From a virus: DNA of 26,706 nt. The DNA lies in the IMG/VR virus record IMGVR_UViG_3300032287_002488, positions 1 through 26,706 of that record. One strand, 5' to 3'. This document shows, piece after piece, positions 14,703 to 23,429 of this stretch (position 1 is its first letter; the number at the start of each line of letters is the position of its first letter). The notes under the pieces were generated by a model. That model ran no database searches, was not told the DNA's origin, and saw only the letters and a program-made list of their open reading frames with translations. The position numbers were made by a program, and so were the translations under genes.

Positions 14703-16298
14703 TTAAAATCTAACAATAAGTTTGATATTTTCAGCCTGTCCCTCTGCTCTTGTGGACTTGATTGCATTTTCGGTGTAAAGAACATCGCCCGAATAGGGAT
14801 CAAATTCTGGATTTTGAATCCCAATAACCAAACGATCTGCAACACCAGAACTTGCGCCACGTAAAGGAACACCCGTTTGGAATTCACCTATCACGTTAGT
14901 AAGTCTTACTTGAGTTGATGTTTGATCTAACACTGCGCCATATGCAATTGTGTTTGCCGCTGTTGTATCGTTTGGTAAACCCTGATAAGCAAATTCGTCA
15001 ATACTATACAAAGAACCCGCAACTAGAGTCAAAACAGTTGCTTGTGAAATGAAAGCATTAGCATTGGAAGCGGATACGACATTAGCACTACCATATTTAT
15101 GAGGGTTTACAAAGATACCATATTGCCTAAACGTTGTATTTGCTGGTATCTTACCATTTTCGGTAGAATCGATTTCACCGATTCTTGAAACCACCATGAC
15201 ACTATTTGCACCAAGTTCCCTAGCAGGATTTTTTGAATGACCATATTTCATGTCACGGATTACACGAACCGCTGAGTTCGAACGTCCTGCCAAAGGCTCA
15301 CTACCAGTTCCATAAACAAACGCATTTGCTCGACTATAACCTGTACCAATTGTTGTGACTGTAACTTTTGTTAGATATCCAGCAGCATTAATTGCGGCCG
15401 CTCCACGTGCGCCTATACCATCACCATCAATATAAACTCTGGTTGTTAGAGCAACTTGATTTGCGTTTCCGCCAGCACCGATTGTTGGTGTTGAGATAAA
15501 GACATTTGAATTTGCAACGTCTTTTCGTAAGATGTATGTTCCAACAGCAATTCCATTTCCAGAAACTGCCATGTTGGCTGAGATATTACTTAGTATCTGA
15601 ACTGTTGGACTTGAAATTGTAAGCACATTTGCTGACGATGAGAAAGCAGTAACGTTAATATTTGATTCATAATAACCAGCGCCAGAATCAGTAACAACGA
15701 TTGTGGTCAATTCTCCGTCAACAACATTAATGTTATTTACACTATAGTCTAATTGATTTGTACTTGTTGGAACTGGGATCCAATCTTCAGAGAGAAACTT
15801 GTTAGACGGTTTAACATTATACATATACTTCCAGATGTATCCATCAGAAGTAGCAATATTACCGTTTGAAGATGTATAATCGCCCGTTGGTTCTACTGTA
15901 GAATTTGCTGATATATTATTTGACAGGCATTTATATACATTTCTCTCAGATGTAAAAACATACATTGGTTTGACGTTTAGAGAATTGTTTCCCGTCAATA
16001 AATCTTCAAGATCAATTAAATCATCATATTGTTTATATTTTGTATTTGATGTCCATCTAATTTTAGGTATGACAAGTTCCACATCATTGCCCGTAATTTT
16101 CTTAGCGGCAATCATATTGTCCCACACTTGTTTTTCATCACTTACAGAATCTACAATTGAATTTGGACTGCTTTCATTTGCATAGGGTAAATGATTACCT
16201 ACGTAAACATAACCAACTTCAGGAGAAGGCTCGTAAAAAGACTCCTTAAATTGGACTGCTGTAAGATATGATATTTTTTTAGACGTAACTGAAGTCAT
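14703..16298 (-). CDS. 8: Baseplate wedge subunit gp8
   Basis: A 531-residue protein in the gp8 family. Recognisable points are the acidic/aromatic block KQVWDNMIAAKKIT (57-70), the VIPKIRW strand (76-82), VYKCLSNN (121-128), the EP...SDGYIWKYMY block (136-160) matching the EPGDGYVWEY region of T4 gp8, and the C-terminal block with FDPYSGDVLYTEN (499-511) then ENIKLIVRF. T4 gp8 is 334 residues. The extra length here sits mostly in residues 195-345, which contain GxGY-type strands (DSGAGYYES near 204-212, TIGTGYSRAN near 316-325). gp8 dimers join gp7 and gp10 in the T4 wedge. Here the gene lies directly after the gp7-like gene and before the DUF4815 gene. The ATG at 16298 follows the previous stop after 12 bases. 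Confidence 0.85.
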   Translation of the reverse strand: MTSVTSKKISYLTAVQFKESFYEPSPEVGYVYVGNHLPYANESSPNSIVDSVSDEKQVWDNMIAAKKITGNDVELVIPKIRWTSNTKYKQYDDLIDLEDLLTGNNSLNVKPMYVFTSERNVYKCLSNNISANSTVEPTGDYTSSNGNIATSDGYIWKYMYNVKPSNKFLSEDWIPVPTSTNQLDYSVNNINVVDGELTTIVVTDSGAGYYESNINVTAFSSSANVLTISSPTVQILSNISANMAVSGNGIAVGTYILRKDVANSNVFISTPTIGAGGNANQVALTTRVYIDGDGIGARGAAAINAAGYLTKVTVTTIGTGYSRANAFVYGTGSEPLAGRSNSAVRVIRDMKYGHSKNPARELGANSVMVVSRIGEIDSTENGKIPANTTFRQYGIFVNPHKYGSANVVSASNANAFISQATVLTLVAGSLYSIDEFAYQGLPNDTTAANTIAYGAVLDQTSTQVRLTNVIGEFQTGVPLRGASSGVADRLVIGIQNPEFDPYSGDVLYTENAIKSTRAEGQAENIKLIVRF

Positions 16299-16310
16299 AG
16301 GTTATATTTA

Positions 16311-19300
16311 TTACTGTTTGTATATAATTGCTGTTTGTGCATTTGCTGTTTGATTCCAGGAAACCGGGTTAATAGTAATTGCTGCTCCGGAACCAGCAGA
16401 ATTTGGAACAGCATTTGGTGTATAATAGTAAATACCAGCGCCTCGAAGCACACTATTGTTATTTATTGTGACTTTTCTGATAGCACCATTACCCGAATAC
16501 ACCTCAACAATAGCATTTGCTGCCGTATTTCTACCTGTAAATCCTACTGTAATGACAGTATTTGTTTGTGAATTAGCCACACCGAATACACTGAATACAG
16601 CATTCGTGTAAGTATTACTATTGGCTGTAATTGCCACTGTAGCAGTTTGTCCGGCGTTCGCCGAAGTTGTCACCGCAAGGTTGGCTATATTTTCTGTATT
16701 CGCAAAGTGACCAATTCTGAATGATGCAGCAATCGTTGGCGATGTACAGAGCGTTCCTGTTGCACCATTCAGAACACCAATAACAATAATGTCAGCACCA
16801 TTCGCATATAGACCAACATTTCGGATTGACGTATTAGAAATTGCTCCACCAGCATTAACTGTGACAATAGCATTTGCCGTGATGTTTGCTGTTCCTTGTG
16901 TTGTTGAGAACACAATAAAACCGTTTGGATAACCTAATCCGGATTGTAATGGGAAAACTTCAGATACCGAAACTGGTGTGACGTTTGGTGAAACATTTGA
17001 TGGTGCAACACGATATAGTCCTGAGTCTACGATTATGATAGAACTCATGTTGATTACACCATTTGATGGGAATACGTTGTACGTTACGATTGCATCTCTT
17101 ACAGCAATACCTCCGCTGAAAACAAAGCGTCCGTTTGACAAACTTCTACCAACAAATGTATTTGCTACAGTATTTGATGTGATTGAAGATATCGATCTTG
17201 GTGATGTATTCAATACTGCCGTTGGTGCAGACAAATAAAGTCCAGGATCAACAATATCAATCTTACGAATTTGACCATCGAGTGATCTCATTGTTACCGT
17301 GAATGAGGCATTTCCTGAGTTTGCTGTAACTATCGGTGTACCAGAATACAAGCCATTTGCCATCATAACTACATTCTGAATAAGACCAACATCATTTACA
17401 TATATTCTAGCATTCGCTGGAATAACAGCAAACGGATCATCGGTAGAAAACTGAATATAACTATTCACGCCATAAGAAAGACCGTTTGCTGTAATCGAAA
17501 CAACTTGAGCCGAATTTGATGGGAAAGTTTCCACACGTACCAACGCAGCACGACTTGGATTACCACCAGAGAATGTAAGAACACTATTTGAATGTCCATT
17601 ACCCGTGCTTGTAACAGTGACAGCAGAGATTACTACGTTAGGATTTGTATTAGGTGTTGCTGTTGGATTTGATTGGTATAGACCCGAATCGATCACTTGA
17701 ACAGTATTGATAACTGTGTTCGGATGAACAATCAGTCTTACGTTTGCATCTCTTAATGGCGTACCACCAGAGAACACTAACCAACCATTCGAATAACCTT
17801 CGCCACGTGCATTTATAGTAATTCCATTTGCATAAACAACTCGATGAGGATTAGTATCTGGTAATGCAATTGGTGTATTTGCATACAAACCACCGGACAC
17901 TAATGTTAATGTACGAACCGCACCGTTCGATGCATGAACTTCAACACTAGCGACCGCAGGAATTGCTTCATCTGTGCCAGAGAATGACACAAATCCATTT
18001 TCATATCCAGAACCTGCATTGGTAATTGTCAAACTAGTTATTTGGCCTCCACCATTAGAGAATACAAGATAACCATTTGAATAGCCAGAACCCGCATTTG
18101 CAATCGTGAGTTGAGTAACGTTTGATGTTGTAATCAGTGAAGTATTACTTACAACTGCATTAATTGTTCTTGATTCTCCATTAACCGCAATTGCCGATCC
18201 TATTGACAAAATACCTTTTGTATTTGCAATATTAAATTTCGTACCAATACCAGAAACTGTGATTCTATTTTTACCAACGTTTACAGTACCCGATATGGTA
18301 TTTGCAAGAATGTCTTGTACCGCAACGTCTGTAAGTTCAACAGTCGTTTGTTTGTTATAGAAAGAATAGTTAATCAAACCTACGGGATGCAATAACTGCT
18401 TCAGCATTGTTTTATATTTGCTGAATTCAACTTTCGAAGAAAGAATATATGAATAATCTACGTAATAGTTTTCGCCTTGTATTTTTCTTTCAAACGACGA
18501 AAGAATAGAATCAGTTGTTAGCCAACGACCTATACCTGAAAGATAAGAACGCTCAACTTCTGCATTTGCTGTTGCGGTGCCATCACCACCAGAAACTGTT
18601 ACAATAGGATTAAATTCATATCCTGAACCAGGATTTACAACTGCAATCGATACGATTTCACCGTTGGCACCAAATCCTGTTGCTTCTAATCTTTCGCCAT
18701 CGCCAACCAACGAATCAATTTGTACACTGGCACTTGAACCTGTTGAGGAAGATACGGTAATAGAAGGCAACTTATCTTGGTCGTAACCATATCCACCTAA
18801 TGGCCAACGATTGTAAACACCAACTTTTTTATCTAAAGCGGAATATGTAAATACTGAAGAAACAACTACAACTGAGTCTAAAGAATTTGAAGTTACTATT
18901 CTCGATTCGCCGTTAATATCTACAGTATCACCCACTTTTAAATCTTGAGTGAAAAACGTTCCTGTTCCTGTAATTTCATTACAGCCGCTATTCACTGAAG
19001 CAGTTCCACGAATACGTGAGTTTGCGGAATCTATGCGTAAAATGTAACCGTTTGCAGCAACTCTACTAACCGTTGCTGCCGCCATTTGACCATAAGTTCC
19101 TGGCGGATTTGGACCAAAAATAATCTCATCACCAACTCTATAGTTTGAGCCACCGTTGTTAATTTTGTATCGACTAACTGATTTTAAACTTTTTGAAAAT
19201 CTGAAAGGCGCAGCAGGACCATATTCTGCACCAGCGGCATCTAAAACTGTACTTGTTCTCTCCGCTAATGTGACAGTTGATGTGAGAACTTTTGTATTTG

Positions 19301-20627
19301 TAATTGGACCTACTTGAATCGTGATGTAATTTAAAGCATCTGAAATTGAATTTGCTGCACTAAGATTTGATTTGCCAAATACTGCGCCCCAATTTGAACT
19401 GTTTACGTAAACTGTTCCACCAACATTTAAACTTAAATTTGAAACTGCATCTGGCGATACAGTAAAAGTATTTGCCGCATTGGCACCACTCGTATCAATT
19501 CCATCAACAACAACGATCATTGTTGTGAAAGCACTGTTACCACTAACAGAAATCGGTGATGAGTTTGTAAATACTGAACCACCATGTCGAACTAAAACAG
19601 AATCAACTTTACCACTTACAACACGTTCAACTGTTCCTAAAGCATTCGATGAAGCATTACCACCAAAAATATAAACAAGATCGCCTACGCTATAGTTATT
19701 ACCTGATTTTGTTACATTAATTTTTCTAATGATGGAGAATGTTGAAGCAACAATATCAATTGATATGTTATTGACTTCATCATTAATCGGTATAATTACA
19801 ACTTCACCGTTTAGAAACGAACCTCTCAACGATTTTTGATTGATAAGAAGTTCTACTGGCAAACCAATATTTAAAGTATCGGAAACAATTCTTCTACTTG
19901 CAAGTTCAATAATTGCACTTGCATTGGATTTGATGCCTGTAACTTTTCGATTGTTTAGTAAAGCAATATCAAAGTTGTCATATGTAACAGTAATAACTGA
20001 GTTATTTGTTGGAGCATTGACAAAGTTCAACTCACGATATTCTTTATTGATAAAGTAATCTACATTAGGAGTTTTAAGAACGCCATCAATAAAAATATCG
20101 GCTTCACCAATACCAACTATTTGAGCCAAATAAAACTTTTTATTTGTACCATTACCGACATAACGACTTGAGATGTCTGGATTAACTCTTAGTTTGTTAT
20201 CTAATTGCCATGTACTTGCCGATGGACGAAGAATGTTATTTTTGGGTAAAATAACTTCTACATCTTCACCAAAAACAAGTTGAAATAAAAGTTTGTAAGA
20301 ACCTTCACCGCCCTTTGAACGATATAGGTTACCTAGATGTTTAAACAGTAATGCTTTATTTGCCTGAACTTCAAGGGGTATTAAAGCAGCAAAAGTATTA
20401 TAGAAACTCTGTTCGAATCGATCTATTGAGTCATCAACATCAGAAATGTTTCTGAGTGTTTTTGCAGTCGTGACTAAGTTATTTGATGTTATTGAAGTAT
20501 TGGCTTGAGTTTCTAAAAACTCATAGTATGCTTCAAGAAAAGTAATAAACTTAGGATACTCGTCACGAACAAATTCGGGCAGTTGTCTGCCAACAAGTAA
20601 CGATGTTTTTAAATCTGCTGCTGACAT
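16311..20627 (-). CDS. gp7-like baseplate wedge protein with long C-terminal repeat array (1438 aa)
   Basis: A 1438-residue protein between gp6 and gp8, the place of gp7 in T4 (1032 residues). Residues 1-145 (VGRQLPEFVRDEYPKFITFL, then KGGEGSYKLLFQLVFGEDVE) match the N-terminal domain of large virion proteins at this position in marine T4-like phages. Residues about 695-757 hold a second conserved block: SGIGRWLTTDSILSSFERKI, NYYVDYSYILSSKV and LLHPVGLINY. Between and around these are GxGY strands (303-325, 664-690) and two copies of an IT(G)xGTxF/INGESR module (541-605 and 779-838). Residues 838-1416 are a repeat array. The assignment as gp7 rests mainly on gene order and N-terminal features, so similarity to T4 gp7 may be weak. 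The ATG overlaps the gp6 stop (TAATG). Confidence 0.75.
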   Translation of the reverse strand: MSAADLKTSLLVGRQLPEFVRDEYPKFITFLEAYYEFLETQANTSITSNNLVTTAKTLRNISDVDDSIDRFEQSFYNTFAALIPLEVQANKALLFKHLGNLYRSKGGEGSYKLLFQLVFGEDVEVILPKNNILRPSASTWQLDNKLRVNPDISSRYVGNGTNKKFYLAQIVGIGEADIFIDGVLKTPNVDYFINKEYRELNFVNAPTNNSVITVTYDNFDIALLNNRKVTGIKSNASAIIELASRRIVSDTLNIGLPVELLINQKSLRGSFLNGEVVIIPINDEVNNISIDIVASTFSIIRKINVTKSGNNYSVGDLVYIFGGNASSNALGTVERVVSGKVDSVLVRHGGSVFTNSSPISVSGNSAFTTMIVVVDGIDTSGANAANTFTVSPDAVSNLSLNVGGTVYVNSSNWGAVFGKSNLSAANSISDALNYITIQVGPITNTKVLTSTVTLAERTSTVLDAAGAEYGPAAPFRFSKSLKSVSRYKINNGGSNYRVGDEIIFGPNPPGTYGQMAAATVSRVAANGYILRIDSANSRIRGTASVNSGCNEITGTGTFFTQDLKVGDTVDINGESRIVTSNSLDSVVVVSSVFTYSALDKKVGVYNRWPLGGYGYDQDKLPSITVSSSTGSSASVQIDSLVGDGERLEATGFGANGEIVSIAVVNPGSGYEFNPIVTVSGGDGTATANAEVERSYLSGIGRWLTTDSILSSFERKIQGENYYVDYSYILSSKVEFSKYKTMLKQLLHPVGLINYSFYNKQTTVELTDVAVQDILANTISGTVNVGKNRITVSGIGTKFNIANTKGILSIGSAIAVNGESRTINAVVSNTSLITTSNVTQLTIANAGSGYSNGYLVFSNGGGQITSLTITNAGSGYENGFVSFSGTDEAIPAVASVEVHASNGAVRTLTLVSGGLYANTPIALPDTNPHRVVYANGITINARGEGYSNGWLVFSGGTPLRDANVRLIVHPNTVINTVQVIDSGLYQSNPTATPNTNPNVVISAVTVTSTGNGHSNSVLTFSGGNPSRAALVRVETFPSNSAQVVSITANGLSYGVNSYIQFSTDDPFAVIPANARIYVNDVGLIQNVVMMANGLYSGTPIVTANSGNASFTVTMRSLDGQIRKIDIVDPGLYLSAPTAVLNTSPRSISSITSNTVANTFVGRSLSNGRFVFSGGIAVRDAIVTYNVFPSNGVINMSSIIIVDSGLYRVAPSNVSPNVTPVSVSEVFPLQSGLGYPNGFIVFSTTQGTANITANAIVTVNAGGAISNTSIRNVGLYANGADIIVIGVLNGATGTLCTSPTIAASFRIGHFANTENIANLAVTTSANAGQTATVAITANSNTYTNAVFSVFGVANSQTNTVITVGFTGRNTAANAIVEVYSGNGAIRKVTINNNSVLRGAGIYYYTPNAVPNSAGSGAAITINPVSWNQTANAQTAIIYKQ
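16380..18116 (-). repeat. Array of about 55-90-residue repeats in the gp7-like protein
   Basis: Residues 838-1416 carry about eight degenerate units. The unit runs GxGYxNGxLVFSGG, then RDAxVxxxVxPSNG, then a strand ending SGLYxxxPTAxPNTxP. Clear units begin near residues 873, 942, 1009, 1160 and 1230. Others are worn or lack one half. Confidence 0.75.
18114..18293 (-). repeat. GTxF/INGESR module, second copy
   Basis: Residues 779-838: SGTVNVGKNRITVSGIGT, then LSIGSAIAVNGESR and a strand ending LITTSN. It is homologous to residues 541-605 of the same protein. Confidence 0.6.
18813..19007 (-). repeat. GTxF/INGESR module, first copy
   Basis: Residues 541-605: GTASVNSGCNEITGTGTFF, then LKVGDTVDINGESRIVTS and a VVVVSSVFTYS strand. 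It is the partner of 18114-18293. The two copies flank the conserved core block at about residues 695-757. Confidence 0.6.
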
Positions 20628-22684
20628 TATACAGTTTCTAGTGTTGTACTAATTGATGTCGGATCATCTTCATCAATTGTAATAATTGTATTTTTAGTTG
20701 AATTTATGATGTCACTTTCAGACTCAATTGATAGTCGAATGTCACCATCAACAGATTGAACATCTTTGATTAAAATGTCCGAGATTGTAATTGTGCCTGT
20801 GTCATAATTAATTTCACCCGCATTTACATCAACAACCTGTCTCTGTGCAAAAGAATCATAGTAGATTGTTCTAATTGTGCCAACACGACCATCAATGATA
20901 GGAACGGCGCTGGCACCATATCCACCACCACCAGAAATCGTTATCGTTGCACGTGTATAATCGATTCCTCGATTTAAAATTTCAATGCTTCTTATTTGAC
21001 CATTTACGATTGTAGCCGCAGCATTTGCTCCAGTGCCATCGCCGTCAATTGTAATTAATGGTGAAGATGTAAACCCTGTGCCAGGATTTGTTATACTGAT
21101 TGCGGAGATACCAGAGAAAGATTGTGGTATTTCGTCAAACTGAACTTCACGATCAACACCCTGCGAATCTGTTACCGTAAATGCTGTAGACACTAATTTA
21201 TTACCAATTGTTCCTCTACGAAGTGGCACACTAAAATTAATAGTGTATGGAGTAGACTGATTTAAATTTGGTGTAAATCTTTTTTGCACACGAACAGAAA
21301 TACTTGAACCAACAATGGCGTTTGTGTCCACATTGTCAATAGTTTCCTGAACTTTTGATAGGATGAATTGGGAACTAAATTTATTCAGATTGGTTGTTTT
21401 ATAGTTCAAAATTGAATTGCGTATTGCAGTTTTTAATTGTTCTGGTGTAATTGCAACTTTGTTAGCACCATAAACAACTTTAGAAGAAACCAACAAATAC
21501 AAAAAGTCTGGATCACGAACTACAGTTTGTATTGCAACAATCGCCTTTGGCTTAACAATCTCATCGATAATTTTTTGTTTTTCGAGATCGGAAAGATAGT
21601 AGTTTGTTTTAGGTTTTAGTGCAATGTAAACAATACCAAACTTTGGCGGTGTCTCATCTTCACCACCCCAAACGGACACAGAATCAATTGATGGATAACT
21701 TTTTTGAATGTAAGATGAGTAGTCTGAAAAAGTAACCAAACGATTTTGATTTGTATATTGAAGAGGTGCAGAAAACTTTATACTGTCAACAGATTCTCTC
21801 TCTGTGCCACCAGATGCCTGAGAAACAGGAGTAATTACAAAATTTGTATGTATTTGATTTAAAGAATCGGTTAAAAAGTCAGTGGCAACAAAATTGTTTG
21901 CTTTGTTTGCAACATCACCATTTGTTGTCAAGTATTGAATATTGACGATTGAACCGTCTGGTATTTTTTTACCAATAACATTATCGCCAAAATAAATTGT
22001 GTACTTTTCGGCTTTGTTTTCTTGTAAATAAAATACCTGAGCCTGCGTGGATGTATTCGAAGCATCCGAAGCCAAGGTGTAAACAAAAGTATCCGTATTA
22101 GATTCTGATGGTTGAACAGTCACAAAAAGAGATGATGTATCTACCTGTGGATCTGGTAAAGTAAAAACTTGGCTTGGATTTGTAGAGTCATCTTGCACAT
22201 AAGAATAAGATACAAGTTGACCTTCATAGATTTGTAAATTTTTAAATGAAAAATCTGTATTAGATTTAGTTACGGTTGTCTCTGTAAGAGTCACAAAGTT
22301 ATAACTTGCACCATCAATCTCATTTGATAAAAATCTAAAGCCTCTAGGCACTGTTACAGTTGCAACATCTGTTGTGTTGGTTCTAACAGTAAAGTCAACA
22401 ATCGCTTGAGGCGCTCTGCGTGAATATGGAATATAACCTAAAGTTTTTGCATGAGAAACAACCGAATCACGTAACAAAGCGGTATCCATAAACGCTTCAT
22501 TGGCAACCATGTTCAGATAATATGCTTGATAGTGTGTGTTGTATGCCAGTATGTCAAGCAAAACACTAAGACCAGAACCTTCAAAATCATAATCAGTAAA
22601 CTCTGATTGTTGATTTAAAAATGTTCTTAAATTTTGTTTTATCGTATCAAAATCAAGTTCTGTTACTCGTAAACGGTCTGCCAT
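20627..22684 (-). CDS. 6: Baseplate wedge subunit gp6
   Basis: A 685-residue gp6/Baseplate_J family protein. The N-terminus has LDFDTIKQNLRTFLNQQ, then YDFEGSGLSVLLDILAYNTH (33-52) and YYLNMVANEAFMDTAL (55-70), a hallmark of T4 gp6 relatives. The sequence YTIYFGDNVIGKKIPDG at 228-244 is the typical Baseplate_J strand. Residues 313-470 hold the core QNRLVTFSDYSSYIQKSYP and IDEIVKPKAI. T4 gp6 is 660 residues. Residues 525-603 (coding 20876-21112) carry GxGF/GxDY beta repeats (NPGTGFTSSPLITIDGDG) that look like an insertion. gp6 forms the dimeric inner ring of each wedge and works with gp25 and gp53, whose genes are nearby. The ATG at 22684 is two bases after the gp25 stop. Confidence 0.9.
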   Translation of the reverse strand: MADRLRVTELDFDTIKQNLRTFLNQQSEFTDYDFEGSGLSVLLDILAYNTHYQAYYLNMVANEAFMDTALLRDSVVSHAKTLGYIPYSRRAPQAIVDFTVRTNTTDVATVTVPRGFRFLSNEIDGASYNFVTLTETTVTKSNTDFSFKNLQIYEGQLVSYSYVQDDSTNPSQVFTLPDPQVDTSSLFVTVQPSESNTDTFVYTLASDASNTSTQAQVFYLQENKAEKYTIYFGDNVIGKKIPDGSIVNIQYLTTNGDVANKANNFVATDFLTDSLNQIHTNFVITPVSQASGGTERESVDSIKFSAPLQYTNQNRLVTFSDYSSYIQKSYPSIDSVSVWGGEDETPPKFGIVYIALKPKTNYYLSDLEKQKIIDEIVKPKAIVAIQTVVRDPDFLYLLVSSKVVYGANKVAITPEQLKTAIRNSILNYKTTNLNKFSSQFILSKVQETIDNVDTNAIVGSSISVRVQKRFTPNLNQSTPYTINFSVPLRRGTIGNKLVSTAFTVTDSQGVDREVQFDEIPQSFSGISAISITNPGTGFTSSPLITIDGDGTGANAAATIVNGQIRSIEILNRGIDYTRATITISGGGGYGASAVPIIDGRVGTIRTIYYDSFAQRQVVDVNAGEINYDTGTITISDILIKDVQSVDGDIRLSIESESDIINSTKNTIITIDEDDPTSISTTLETV

Positions 22685-22686
22685 TT

Positions 22687-23109
22687 TTATCTAATTCTCT
22701 CTAAGAAAAAATCAATAGTAATTGGATTTGGATTATTAACTATGAAAAATGTCATTGACACATTGTAACGATTTTCATCTGGATACGCTGTGACTAAGAT
22801 ATTTACTATTTCAACTCTTGGTTCATAGTTTATTATTGTCTCTTCAATTGCTCTTTCCAATTGACTGGAAATAATTGGATCTACATTTTCAAATAACAAA
22901 TCTCTTAAACCACTACCGATCTGTGGTCTGAATGGACGTTCAAAATAGTTAGTAGATACTAAGTTTTTTACTGAATTTATTACAGCAAATTCATTGATGT
23001 GTTTAGACACATCTTTCTTTACAGGGTGTTTAGTAAAATTTAAATCCAAGTCACGATAAGTTCTTTCCGTCGATATTCTTGGATTTTGAGATATTATTGT
23101 CGTTGCCAT
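22687..23109 (-). CDS. 25: Baseplate wedge/sheath initiator gp25
   Basis: A 140-residue gp25-like protein, close to the 132 residues of T4 gp25. The family pattern is visible: YRDLDLNFTKHP near residues 18-29, then a helix INEFAVINSVKNLVSTN, ERPFRPQIGSGLRDLLFEN (57-75) and an alternating C-terminal strand region RVEIVNILVTAYP. gp25 shares its fold with the sheath handshake domain and starts sheath polymerisation on the gp6 ring. The gene precedes gp6, consistent with coordinated production. No strong ribosome binding site is seen, the upstream sequence being AATAAATAAAAG. Confidence 0.9.
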   Translation of the reverse strand: MATTIISQNPRISTERTYRDLDLNFTKHPVKKDVSKHINEFAVINSVKNLVSTNYFERPFRPQIGSGLRDLLFENVDPIISSQLERAIEETIINYEPRVEIVNILVTAYPDENRYNVSMTFFIVNNPNPITIDFFLERIR

Positions 23110-23120
23110 CTTTTATTTAT

Positions 23121-23429
23121 TCAGCCAGAAAAAACGTTCGGACATCCTTGTGTAATTATATTTGGTCCATACTCATCACCAATTCTTCCAATACCTTTTC
23201 CACCTATAAACACAGTCGCAGAATAAGAAGATAACGTTGACGTATCCGGTACGCATCCACTTCTTGGATGAGGCGCAACTTGATTGCCTGCTACCACAAT
23301 TGGTGAACCTCCAGCATAAACATTTTCGTTATTTGCTTGCCCTACCGAAGTTCTCATTGGCGACTTACATTTTTTGCCCGAGCCATCTCTTGACATGACA
23401 CGGTCTCCCGTTCTTGCTACTGCTGGCAT
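23121..23429 (-). CDS. PAAR-domain spike-tip protein
   Basis: A 102-residue PAAR protein, the normal size for the family. It begins MPAVARTGDRVMSRDG and holds the repeated G(S)P and VAPHP elements (SPIVVAGNQVAPHP, 42-55), then VFIGGKGIGRIGDEYG (73-88) and a C-terminal CPNVFSG. PAAR proteins cap the gp5 or VgrG trimer and form the sharp tip (T4 gp5.4). Cys21, His54, Cys59 and Cys96 are candidate metal ligands. The gene follows the unassigned 190-aa gene with a one-base overlap (TAATG) and lies close to the spike gene, as expected for a tip protein. Confidence 0.9.
   Translation of the reverse strand: MPAVARTGDRVMSRDGSGKKCKSPMRTSVGQANNENVYAGGSPIVVAGNQVAPHPRSGCVPDTSTLSSYSATVFIGGKGIGRIGDEYGPNIITQGCPNVFSG

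Noticed and set aside
23114-23121. AATAAATA before gp25 as a late promoter
   Set aside because: It lies only four bases before the ATG, leaving no leader, and overlaps the stop of the preceding gene. The same applies to AATAAATA at 16305-16312 before gp8.
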